Part shown: in pieces, positions 7,916 to 20,072 of the stretch
How positions within the stretch are numbered: position 1 is the first letter of the stretch
Layout: every line of letters starts with the position of its first letter
DNA from: Haplomitrium mnioides
Taxonomy: Eukaryota; Marchantiophyta; Haplomitriopsida; Calobryales
Direction: 5' to 3'
Assembly: GCA_049999725.1 (NCBI GenBank)
Contig: JBNGIS010037791.1
Span: 1-21,519 of the forward strand
Length of the DNA stretch: 21,519 nucleotides
Notes under the pieces: generated by a model
Seen by the model: the letters and a program-made list of their open reading frames with translations, nothing else
What the model was told of the DNA's origin: nothing
Database searches by the model: none
Made by a program: the position numbers and the translations under genes

Positions 7916-9540
7916 TGGTCTATAATCTCAAGGCATTTCTAATCTCAAATTACACGCAATTCAACTTGGGTGGTGTATGTTCTCAAGGCATTTGTAGATC
8001 TCAACTTACAAGCAATTCAACTTGGGAGGTGTATGTTCTCCAAGGCATTGCTGATCTCAACTTACACTGACTTCAACTTGGGTGGTGTATGTTCTCAAGG
8101 CATTGCCGATCTCAACTTACAGGCAATTCAACTTGGGTGGTGTATGTTCTCAAGGCATTTTCGATCTCAACTTACACGCAATTCAACTTGGGTAGTGTTT
8201 GTTCTCAAGGCATTGTCGATCTCAACTTACACTCAGTTCAACTTGGGTGGTGTATGTTTTCAAGCTATTGCCGATGTCAACTTTCACACAATTCAACATG
8301 GATGGTGTATATTTTCAAGGCATTGCCGATCTCAACTTACACTCAATTCAACTTGGGTGGTATATTTTGTCAAGGCATTGTCGATCTCAACTCACACGCA
8401 ATTCCACTTAGGTGGTGTATGTTCTCAAGGTATTGCCGATCTTAACTTACACTCAATTCAACTTGGGTGGTATATGTTCTCAAGGCATACTCGATCTCAA
8501 CTTACACGCAATTCAACTTAGGAGGTGTATGTTCTCAAGGCATTGCCGATCTTAACTTACAAGCAATTCAACTTGGGTGGTGTCTGTTCTCAAACCATTG
8601 CCGATCTCAATTTAACATGCAATTCAACTTGGGTGGTGTATGTTCTCAAGGCATTGCTGATCTTAACTAACATGCAATTCAACTTAGGTGGTGTATGTTC
8701 TCAAGGCATTACCGATCTCAACTTACAAGCAATTCAACTTGGGTGGTCTATAATCTCAAGGCATAGCTGATCTCAAATTACACGCAATTCAGCTTGGGTG
8801 GTGTATGTTATGAAGCAATTGCCGATCTCAACTTACAAGCAATTCAACTTGGGTGGTGTATATTCTCAAGGTATTGCCGATCTCAACTTAACACGCAATT
8901 CAACTTGGGTGGTGTTTGTTCTCAAGGCATTGCCGATCTCAACTTACACTCAGTTCAACTTGGGTGGTGTATGTTCTCAAGGCATTGCCGATCTCAACTT
9001 ACAAGCAATTCACCTTGGGTGGTGTATGTTGTCAAGGCATTGCCGATCTCAACTTACACTCAATTCAACTTGGGTGGTATATGTTGTCAAGGCATTGTCG
9101 ATTTCAACTTACACGTAATTTAACTCCGGTGGTATATGTTGTTAAGGTATTGTTGATCTGAACTTACACACAATTCAACTTAGGTGGTGTATATTCTCAA
9201 GGCATTGCCGATCTCAACTTACACTCAATTCAACTTGGGTGGTATATGTTCTCAAAACATTGTCAATCTCAACTTGGATGCAATTCAACTTATGTGGTGT
9301 ATGTTCTCAAGGCATTGCCGATCTCAACTAACAAGCAATTCAACTTGGGTGGTGTGAAATCTCAAGGCATTGCAGATCTCAACTTACATGCAATTCAACT
9401 TGGGTGGTGTATGTTCTCAAGGCATTTGCAGATCTCAACTTACAAGCATTTCAACTTGGGCGATGCAATTCAACTTGGGTGGTGTATGTCTCCAAGGCAT
9501 TACAGATCTCAACTTAAAGGCAATTTAACTTGGGTGGTGT

Positions 9541-11660
9541 ATGTTCTCAAGGCATTGCCGATCTCAACTTACACTCAATTTAACTTGGGTGGTATATGTT
9601 CTCAAGGCATTCTCGATCTCAACTTACACGCAATTCAACATAGGTGGTGTATGTTCTCAAGGCATTGCCGATCTCAACTTACAAGCAATTCAACTTGGGT
9701 GGTGTATGTTCTCAAAGCATTGCCGATCTCAATTTAACACGCAATTCAACTTGGGTGGTGTATGATCTCAAGGCATTGCCGATCTCAACTTACATGTAAT
9801 TCAACTTAGGTGGTGTATGTTCTCAAGGCATTACCGATCTCAACTTACAAGCAATTCAACTTGGGTGGTCTATAATCTCAAGGCATTGCTGATCTCAAAT
9901 TACACGCAATTCAACTTGGGTGGTGTATGTTCTGAAGCCATTGCCGATCTCAACGTACAAGCAATTCAACTTGGGTGGTGTATGTTCTCAAGGTATTGCC
10001 GATCTCAACATAACACGCAACTCAACTTAGGTGGTGTTTGTTCTCAAGGCATTGCCGATCTCAACCTACATGCAATTCAACTTAGGTGGTGTATGTTCTC
10101 AAGGCATTGCCGATCTCAACTTACAAGCAATTCAACTTAGGTGGTTGATAATCTCAAGGCATTTCTAATCTCAAATTACACGCAATTCAACTTGGGTGGT
10201 GTATGTTCTCAAGGCATTTGCAGATCTCAACTTACAAGCAATTCAACTTGGGCGGTGCAATTCCACTTGGGTGGTGTATGTTCTCCAAGGCATTACAGAT
10301 CTCAACTTACAAGCAATTTAACTTGGGTGGTGTATGTTCTAAAGGCATTGCAGATCTCAACTTACACAGAATTCAACTTGGGTGATGTATGTTCTCAAGG
10401 CATTGCAGATCTCAACTTACACACAATTCAACTTGGGTGGTGTATGTTCTCAAGGCATTGCCAATCTCAACTTACAAGCAGTTCAACTAGGGTGGTATAT
10501 GTTCTCAAGGCATTGCGGATCTCAACTTACAAGCAATTTAACTTGGGTGGTGTATGTTCTTAAAGCATTGCCGATCTCAATTTATCAAGCAATTCAACTT
10601 GGGTGGTGTATGTTCTCAAGGCATTGCCAATCTTAACTTATACGCAATTCAACTTAGGTTGTGTATGTTCTCAAGGCATTGCCGATCTCAACTTGAACGC
10701 AATTCAACTTGGGTGGTGTATGTTCTCAAGGCATTGCAGATCTCAACTTACACGCAATTCAACTTAGGTGGTGTATGTTCTCAAGTCATTGCCGATGTCA
10801 ACTTACACGTAATTGAACTTGGGTGGTGTATGTTCTCTAGGCTTCGCTGATCTCAACTTACACTTAGTTCAACTTAGGTGGTGTATGTTCTAGAGGCATT
10901 GCCGATCTCAATTTACACGTAATTCAACATGGATGGTGTACGTTCTCAAGGCATTGCCGATCTCAACTTACCCTCAATTCAACTTGGGTGGTATATGTTG
11001 TCAAGGCATTGTCGATCTCAACTTACACGCAATTCCACTTAGGTTGTATATGTTCTCAAGGCATTGCCAATATCAACTTATACGCAATTCAACTTAGGTG
11101 GTGTATGTTCTCAAGGCATTGCCGATCTCAACTTACACTCAATTCAACTTGGGTGGTATATATTGTCAAGGCATTGTCGATCTCAACTTACACGCAATTC
11201 CGCTTAGGTGGTCTATGTTCTCAAGGCATTGCCAATCTCAACTTACATTCAATTCAACTTTGGTGGTATATGTTCTCAAGGCATTCTCGATCTCAACTTA
11301 CACACAATTCAACTTAGGTGGTGTATGTTCTCAAGGCATTGCTGATCTCAACTTACACGCAATTCAACTTGGGTGGTGTATGTTCTCAAAGCATTGCGGA
11401 TCTCAATGTTACACGCAATTCAACTTGGGTGGCGTATATTCTCAAGGCATTGCTGATCTCAACTTACATGCAATTCAACTTAGGTGGTGTATGTTCTCAT
11501 GGCATTGCCGATCTCAACTTACAAGCAACTCAACTTGGGTGGTCTATAATCTCAAGGCATTGCTGATCTCAAATTACACGCAATTCAACTTGGGTGGTGT
11601 ATGTTCTCAAGGCATTTGCAGATCTCAACTTACAAGCAATTCAACTTGGGCGGTGCAATT
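9541..11660. repeat. Higher-order block, copy 1 (duplicate at 16518-18637)
   Basis: This stretch matches 16518-18637 at a constant offset of 6977 bp. Anchors that agree exactly are 9764/16741, 10250/17227, 10891/17868 (rare TAGAGGCATT), 10971/17948 (rare ACCCTCAATTC), 11161/18138 and 11648/18625. Between 10881 and 10990 I count three mismatches in 110 bp. Similarity is weaker toward the left edge, and the right edge is lost where copy 2 lacks one unit, so both ends are approximate. Confidence 0.85.
10203..10277. repeat. Marker satellite unit with 19-bp internal duplication (type example)
   Basis: This unit reads GCATTTGCAGATC, then CAATTCAACTTGGGCGGTG, then CAATTCCACTTGGGTGGTG, so a 19-bp piece is present twice in tandem and the unit is 75 bp. 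The same arrangement (GGGC core positions) occurs at 225, 9458, 10250, 11648, 11999, 12956, 13638, 15034, 15716, 17227, 18625, 19195, 20346 and 21134. It is often followed by a 56-bp CTCCAAGGCATTACAGATC unit. At 8024 a contracted form lacks the 19 bp but keeps the CTCC of the next unit. Confidence 0.9.
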
Positions 11661-11893
11661 CAACTTGGGTGGTGTATGCTCTCCAAGGCATAAGAAATCT
11701 CAACTTACAAGCAATTTAACTTGGGTGGTGTATGTTCTAAAGGCATTGCAGATCTCAACTTACACGGAATTCAACTTGGGTGGTGTATGTTCTCAAGGCA
11801 TTACAGATCTCAACTTACACGCAATTCAACTTGGGTGGTGTACGTTCTCAAGGCATTGCCGATCTCAACTTACATGCAATTCAACTTGGGTGG
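11543..11893. repeat. 351-bp local tandem duplication, copy 1
   Basis: It runs from the TCTATAATCTC unit through the 19-bp marker (11648) and a private variant, GCTCTCCAAGGCATAAGAAA, that occurs only here and 351 bp later. The length is six 55-bp units plus 21 bp. Confidence 0.8.
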
Positions 11894-12105
11894 TCTATAG
11901 TCTCAAGGCAGTGCTGATCTCAAATTACATGCAATTCAACTTGGGTGGTGTATGTTCTTAAGGCATTTGCAGATCTCAACTTACAAGGAATTCAACTTGG
12001 GCGGTGCAATTCAACTTGGGTGGTGTATGCTCTCCAAGGCATAAGAAATCTCAACTTACAAGCAATTTAACTTGGGTGGTGTATGTTCTAAAGGCATTGC
12101 ATATC
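11894..12105. repeat. 351-bp local tandem duplication, copy 2 (similarity fades near 12105)
   Basis: It begins TCTATAGTCTC and includes the marker at 11999 and the same private variant near 12027. The offset to copy 1 is 351 bp at both anchors. Beyond about 12105 the unit order differs. Confidence 0.75.
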
Positions 12106-15100
12106 TCAACTTACAAGCAATTTAACTTGGGTGGTGTATGTTCTCAAGGCGTTGCCGATCTCACCTTACACGCAATTTAACTTGGGTGGTGTATGTTCTC
12201 AAGGCATTGCAGATCTGAACTTACACGCAATTCAACTTGGGTGGTGTATGTTCTCAAGGCATTGTTGATCTCAACTTACACACAATTCAACTTAGGTAGT
12301 GTGTGTTCTCAAGGCATTGCCGATCTGAACTTACACTCAGTTCAACTTGGGTGGTGTATGTTCTCAAGGCATTGCCGATCTCAACTTACACGCAATTCAA
12401 CATGGATGGCGTATGTTCTCAAGGCATTGTCGATCTCAACTTACACTCAATTTAACTTGGGTGGTATATGTTGTCAAGGCATTGTCGATCGCAACTTACA
12501 CGCAATTCCACTTAGGTGGTGTATGTTCTCAAGGCATTGCCGATCTCAACTTACATTGAATTCAACTTGGGTGGTATATGTTATCAAGCCATTCTCGATC
12601 TCAACTTACACGCAATTCAGCTTAGGTGGTGTATGTTCTCAGGGCAATCCCAATCTCAACTTACAAGCAATTCAATTTGGGTGATGTATGTTCTCAAAGC
12701 ATTGTCGATCTCAATTTTGCACGCAATTCAACTTGGGTGGTGTATGTTCTCAAAGCATTGCCGATCTCAACTTACATGCAATTCAACTTAGGTGGTGTAT
12801 ATTCTCAAGGCATTGCTGATCTCAACTTACAAGCAATTTAACTTGGGTGGTCTATAATCTCAAGGCATTGCTGATCTCAAATTACACGCAATTCAACTTG
12901 GGTGGTGTATGTTCTCAAGGCATTTGCAGATCTCAAGTTACAAGCAATTCAACTTGGGCGGTGTAATTCAACTTGGGTGGTGTATGTTCTCGAAGGCATT
13001 AAAAATCTCAATTTACAAGCAATTTAACTTAGGTGGTGTATGTTCTAAAGGCATTGCAGATCTCAACTTACACGGAATTCAACTTGGGTGGTGTATGTTC
13101 TCAAGGCATTGCAGATCTCAACTTACACGCAATTCAAATTGGGTGGTGTATGTTCTCAAGGCATTGCCGATCTCAACTTACAAGCAGTTCAACTTGGGTG
13201 GTATATGTTCTCAAGACATTGCCGATCTCAACTTACACGCAATTCAAGTTGGGTGGTGTATGTTCTCAAGGCATTGCCGATATCAACTTACAAGCAATTC
13301 AACTTGGGTGGTGTATGTGCTCAAAGCATTTCCAATCTCAACTTAACACGCAATTCAACTTGGGTGGTGTATGTTCTCAAGGCATTGTCGATCTCAACTT
13401 ACATGCAATTCAACATGGGTGGTGTATGTTCTGAAGGCATTGTCGATCTCAACTTACACTCAGTTCAACTGAGGTGGTGTATGTTCTCAAGGCATTGCTG
13501 ATCTCAACTTACACGCAATTCAACATAGGTGGTGTATGTTCTCAAGGCATTGCCGATATCAACTGACACTCAATTCAACTTTGCTGGTGTATGTTCTCAA
13601 GGCATTTGCAGATGTCAACTAACAAGCAATTCAATTTGGGCGGTGCAATTCAACTTGGGTGGTGTATGTTCTCAAGGCATTGCCGATCTCAACTTACATG
13701 TAATTCAACTTCGGTGGTGTATGTTCTGAAGGCATTGCCGATCTCAACTTACACGCAATTCAACATGGATGGTGTATGTTCTCAAGGCATTGCTGATCTC
13801 AGCTTACACTCAATTCTACTTGGGTGGTATATGTTGTCAAGGCATTGTCGATCTCAACTTACACGCAGTTCCACTTAGATGGTGTATGTTCTCAAGTCAT
13901 TGCCGATCTCAACTTACATTCAATTCAACTTGGGTGGTATATGTTCTCAAGGCATTGTCGATCTCAACTTACACGCAATTGAAATTAGGTGGTGTATGTT
14001 CTCAAGGCATTGCCAATCTCAACTTATACGCAATTCAACTTAGGTGGTGTATTTTCTCAAGGCATTGCCGATCTTAACTAATACTCAATTCAACTTGGGT
14101 GGTATATGTTGTCAAGGCATTGTCAATCTTAACTTACACGCAATTCCACTTAGGTGGTGTATGTTCTCAAGGCATTGCCGATCTCAACTTACATTCAATT
14201 CAACTTGGGTGGTATATGTTCTCAAGGCATTCTCGATCTCAACTTACACGTAATTCAACTTAGGTGGTGTATCTTCTCAAGGCATTGCCGATCTCAACTT
14301 ACAAGCAATTCAACTTGGGTGGTCTATGTTCTCAAAGCATTGCCGATCTCAATTTTACACGCAATTCAACTTGGGTGGTGTATGTTCTCAAGTCATTGCC
14401 GATCTCAACTTACATGCAATTCAACTTAGGTGGTGTATGTTCTCAAGGCATTGCCGATCTCAACTTACAAGCAATTCAACTTGGGTGGTCTTTAATCTCA
14501 AGGCATTGCTGATCTCAAGTTACACGCAGTTCAACTTGGGTGGTGTATGTTCTCAAGGCATTTCCGATCTCAACTTACAATTTGTTCCACTTGGATGTGT
14601 ATGTTCTCAAGGCATTGCCGATCTCAACTTACACTCAATTCAATTTGGGTGGTATATGTTCTCAAGGCATTCTCGATCTCAACTTACACGCAATTCAACT
14701 TAGGTGGTGTATATTCTCAAGGCATTGCCGATCTCAACTTACAAGCAATTCAACTTGGGTGGTGGATGTTCTCAAACCATTGTCGATCTCAATTTAACAC
14801 GCAATTCAACTTGGGTGGTGTATGTTCTCAAGGCATTGCCAATCTCAACTTACATGCAATTCAACTTAGGTGGTGTATATTCTCAAGGCATTGCCGATCT
14901 CAACTTACAAGAAATTCAACTTGGGTGGTCTATAATCTCAAGGCATTGCTGATCTCAAATTACACGCCATTGAACTTGGGTGGTGTATGTTCTCAAGGCA
15001 TTTGCAGATCTCATGTTACAAGCAATTACACTTGGGCGGTGCAATTCAACTTGGGTGGTGTATGTTCTCCAAGGCATTACAGATCTCAACTTACAAGCAA

Positions 15101-16120
15101 TTTAACTTGGGTGATGCATGTCCTAAAGGCATTTGCAGATCTCAACTTACAGCGAATTCAACTTGGGTGGTGTATGTTCTCAAGGCGTTGCAGATCTCAA
15201 CTTACACGCAATTCAACTAAGGTGGTGTATGTTTTCAAGGCATTGCCGATCTCAACTTACAAGCAGTTCAAGTAGGGTGGTATGTGTTCTCAAGGCATTG
15301 CCGATCTCAACTTACAAGCAATCCAACTTGGGTGGTGTATGTTCTCAAAGCATTGTCGATCTCAATTTATCAAGCAATTCAACTTGGGTGGTGTATGTTC
15401 TCAAGGCATTGCCAATCTCAACTTATACGCAATTCAACTTAGGTGGTGTATGTTCTCAAAGCATTGCCGATGTCATTTTACACTTAGTTCAACTTGGATG
15501 TGTATGTTCTCAAGGAATTGCCGATCTCAACTTACACGCAATTCAACATGGGTGGTGTATATTCTCAAGGCATTGCCGATCTCAACTTACAAGCAATTCA
15601 ACTTGGGTGGTGTATAATCTCAAGGCATTGCAGATCTCAACATACACGCAATTCAACTTGGGTGGTGTATGTTCTAAAGGCATTTGCAGATCTCAACTTA
15701 CAAGCAATTCAACTAGGGCGGTGCAATTCAACTTGGGTGATGTATGTTCTCCAAGGCATTACAGATCTCAACTTACAAGCAATTTAACTTGGGTGGTGTA
15801 TGTTCTCAAGGCATTGCGGATCTCAACTTACAAGCAATTGAACTTGGGTGGTGTATGTTCTCAAGGCATTGCCAATCTAAACTTACACGCAATTCAACTT
15901 GGGTGGTGTATGTTCTTAAGGCATTGAAGATCTCAACTTACAGGAAATTCAACTTGGGTGGTGTATGTTCTCCAAGGCAATACAGATCTCAACTTACAAG
16001 CAATTTAACTTGGGTGGTGTTTGTTCTCAAGGCATTGCGGATCTTAACTTACAAGCAATTTAACTTGGGTGGTGTATGTTCTCAAGGCATTGCCGATCTA
16101 AACTTACACGCAATTCAACT

Positions 16121-16130
16121 NNNNNNNNNN
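16121..16130. other. Assembly gap of 10 N, probably spurious
   Basis: The 47 bases before the gap (16074-16120) are identical to the 47 after it (16131-16177), including the rare GATCTAAAC variant. The paralogous left arm has a single copy of this unit (658), and removing 57 bp here restores colinearity (offset 15437 before the gap, 15494 after). Confidence 0.85.
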
Positions 16131-16517
16131 GTATGTTCTCAAGGCATTGCCGATCTAAACTTACACGCAATTCAACTAGGGTGGTGTATGCTCTTAAGGC
16201 ATTGAAGATCTCAACTTACACGCAATATAACTTGGGTGGTGTATATTATCAAGGCATTGCCGATCTCAACTTACACGCAATTCAACTTGGGTGGTGTATA
16301 TTCTCAAGGCATTACGGATCCCAACTCACACTCAGTTCAACTTGGGTGGTGTATGTTCTCAAGGCATTGCTGATCTCAACTTACACGCAATTCAACATGG
16401 ATGATGTATGTTCTCAAGGCATGGCCGATCTCAACTTACACTCAATTCAACTTGCATGGTATATGTTGGCAAGGCATTGTCGATCTCAACTTACACGCAA
16501 TTCCATTTAGGTGGTGT

Positions 16518-18637
16518 ATGTTCTCAACTCATTGCCGATGTCAACTTACACACAGTTCAACTTGGGTGGTATATGTTCTCAAGGCATAGTCAATCTCAAC
16601 TTACACGCAATTCAACTTAGTTGGTATATGTTCTGAAGGCATTGCCGATCTCACCTTACAAGCAATTCAACTTGGGTGGTCTATGTTCTCAAAGCATTGC
16701 CGATCTCAATTTAACACGCAATTCAACTTGGGTGGTGTATGTTCTCAAGGCATTGCCGATCTCAACTTACATGCAATTCAACTTAGGTGGTGTATGTTCT
16801 CAAGGCATTACCGATCTCAACTTACAAGCAATTCAACTTGGGTGGTCTATAATCTCAAGGCATTGCTGATCTCAAATTACACGCAATTCAGCTTAGGTGG
16901 TGTATGTTCTGAAGCCATTGCCGATCTGAACTTACAAGCAATTCAACTTGGGTGGTGTATGTTCTTAAGGTATTCCCGATCTCAACTTAACACGCAATTC
17001 AACTTGGGTTGTGTTTGTTCTCAAGGCATTGCTGATCTCAACTTACATACAATTCAACTTAGGTGGTGTATGTTCTCAAGGCATTGCCGATCTCAACTTA
17101 CAAGCAATTCAACTTGGGTGGTCTATAATCTCAAGGCATTTCTATTCTCAAATTACACGCAATTCAACCTGGGTGGTGTATGTTCTCAAGGCATTTGCAG
17201 ATCTCAAGTTACAAGCAATTCAACTTGGGCGGTGCAATTCAACTTGGGTGGTGTATGTTCTCCAATGCATTACAGATTTCAACTTACTAGCAATTTAACT
17301 TGGGTGGTGTATGTTCTAAAGGCATTGCAGATCTCAACTTACACGGAATTCAACTTGGGTGATGTATGTTCTCAAGGCATTGCAGATCTCAACTTACACG
17401 CAATTCAACTTGGGTGGTGTATGTTCTCAAGGCATTTCCAATCTCAACTTACAAGCAGTTCAAGTAGGGTGGTATATGTTCTCAAGGCAGTGCCGATCTC
17501 AACTTACAAGCATTTTAACTTGGTTGGTGTATGTTCTCAAAGCATTGCCGATCTCAATTTATCAAGCAATTCAACTTGGGTGGTGTATGTTCTCAAGGCA
17601 TTGCCAATCTAAACTTATACGCAATTCAACTTAGGTGGTGTATGTTCTCAAGGCATTGCCGATCTCAACTTACACGCAATTCAACTTGGGTGGTGTATGT
17701 TCTCAAGGCATTGCAGATCTCAACTTACACGCAATTCAACTTAGGTGGTGTATGTTCTCAAGGCATTGCCGATCTCAACTTACACGTAATTCAACTTGGG
17801 TGGTGTATATTCTCTAGGCATTGCCGATCTCAACTTACACTTAGTTCAACTTGGGTGGTGTATGTTCTAGAGGCATTGCCGATCTCAACTTACACGCAAT
17901 TCAAAATGGATGGTGTACGTTCTCAAGGCATTGCCGATCTCAACTTACCCTCAATTCAACTTGGGTGGTATATGTTGTCAAGGCATTGTCGATCTCAACT
18001 TACACGCAATTCCACTAAGGTGGTGTATGTTCTCAAGGCATTGCCAATCTCAACTTATACGCAATTCAACTTAGGTCGTGTATGTTCTCGAAGCATTGCC
18101 GAGCTCAACTTACACTCAATTCAACTTGGGTGGTATATATTGTCAAGTCATTGTCGATCTCAACTTACACGCAATTCCGCTTAGGTGGTGTATGTTCTCA
18201 AGGCATTGCCAATCTCAACTTACATTCAATTCAACTTTGGTGGTATATGTTTTCAAGGCATTCTCGATCTCAACTTACACACAATTCAACTTAGGTGGTG
18301 TATGTTCTCAAGGCATTGCCAATCTCAACTTACACGCAATTCAACTTGGGTGGTGTGTGTTCTCAAAGCATTGCGGATCTCAATTTTACACGCAATTCAA
18401 CTTGGGTGGCGTATATTCTCAAGGCATTGCTGATCTCAACTTACATGCAATTCAACTTAGGTGGTGTATGTTCTCAAGGCATTGCCGATCTCAACTCACA
18501 AGCAATTCAACTTGGGTGGTCTATAATCTCAAGGCATTGCTGATCTCAAATTACACGCAATTCAACTTGGGTGGTGTTTGTTCTCAAGGCATTTGCAGAT
18601 CTCAACTTACAAGCAATTCAACTTGGGCGGTGCACTT
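16518..18637. repeat. Higher-order block, copy 2 (duplicate of 9541-11660)
   Basis: Partner of the block 6977 bp upstream; shared rare variants prove the pairing. After 18637 this copy lacks the CTCCAAGGCAT unit that follows in copy 1, so colinearity shifts by one unit there. Confidence 0.85.
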
Positions 18638-18903
18638 CAACTTGGGTGGTGTATGTTCTAAAGGCATTGCAGATCTCAACTTACACGGAATTCAACTTGG
18701 GTGGTGTATGTTCTCAAGGCATTGCAGATCTCAACTTCCACTCAATTCAACTTGGGTGGTATACGTTCTCAAGGCATTGCCGATCTCAACTTACAAGCAG
18801 TTCAACTTGGGTGGTATATGTTCTCAAGGCATTGCCGATCTCAACTTACAAGCAATTCAACTTGGGTGGTGTATGTTCTCAAAGCATTGCCGATCTCAAT
18901 TTA

Positions 18904-18913
18904 NNNNNNNNNN
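18904..18913. other. Assembly gap of 10 N
   Basis: Left flank ends GATCTCAATTTA and right flank starts CACTTAGGTGG. About 11 bases of a unit are missing if the phase is kept. The flanks are not duplicated, unlike the two gaps above. Confidence 0.9.
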
Positions 18914-19972
18914 CACTTAGGTGGTGTATGTTCTCAAGGCATTGCCGATGTCAACTTACACGCAATTCAACATGGGTGTTGTATGTTCTCAAGGCATTGC
19001 CGATCTCAACTTACACGCAATTCAACATGGGTGGTGTATGTTCTCAAGGCATTGCCGATCTCAACTTACAAGCAATTCAACTTGGGTGGTGTATAATCTC
19101 AAGGCATTGGAGATCTCAACAAACACGCAATTCAACTTGGGTGGTGTATGTTCTAAAGGCATTTACAGATCTCAACTTACAAGCAATTCAACTTGGGCGG
19201 TGCAATTCAACTTGGGTGTTGTATGTTCTCCAAGGCATTACAGATCTCAACTTACAAGCAATTTAACTTGGGCGGTGTATGTTCTCAAGGCATTGCGGAT
19301 CTCAACTTACAAGCAATTTAACTTGGGTGGTGTATGTTCTCAAGCCATTGCCAATCTAAACTTAAATGCAATTCAACTTGGGTGGTGTATGTTCTTAAGG
19401 CATTGAAGATCTCAACTTACTCGCAATTCAACATGGGTGGTGTATGTTCTCAAGGCATTGCTTATCTCAGCTTACACGCAATTCAACTTGGGTGGTGTAT
19501 GTTCTCAAGGCATTACCGATCTCAACTTACATTGGGTTCAACCTGGGTGGTGTATGTTCTCAAGGCATTGCTGATCTCAACTTACACACAATTCAACATG
19601 GATGATGTATGTTCTCAAGGCATTGCCGATCTCAACTTACACGCAATTCAACTTGGGTGGTGTATGTTCTCAAGGCATTGGAGATCTCAACTTACACACA
19701 ATTGAACTTGGGTGGTGTATGTTCTCAAGGCATTGTTGATCTCAACTTACACACAATTCAAATTAGGTGGTGTATGTTCTCAAGGCATTGCCGATCTCAA
19801 CTTAACACGCAATTCAACTTGGGTGGTGTATGTTCTCAAGGCATTGCCGATCTCAACTTACATGCAATTCAACTTAGGTGGTGTATGTTCTCAAGGCATT
19901 GCCTATCTCAACTTACAAGCATTTTAACTTAGGTGGTGTATAATGTCAAGGCATTGCCGATCTCAACTTACA

Positions 19973-20072
19973 NNNNNNNNNNNNNNNNNNNNNNNNNNNN
20001 NNNNNNNNNNNNNNNNNNNNNNNNNNNNNNNNNNNNNNNNNNNNNNNNNNNNNNNNNNNNNNNNNNNNNNNN
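19973..20072. other. Assembly gap of 100 N
   Basis: It lies inside the satellite. Left flank ends CTCAACTTACA and right flank starts TGGTGTATG. The true missing length is unknown; the phase suggests about 16 bp or that plus whole units. Confidence 0.9.
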
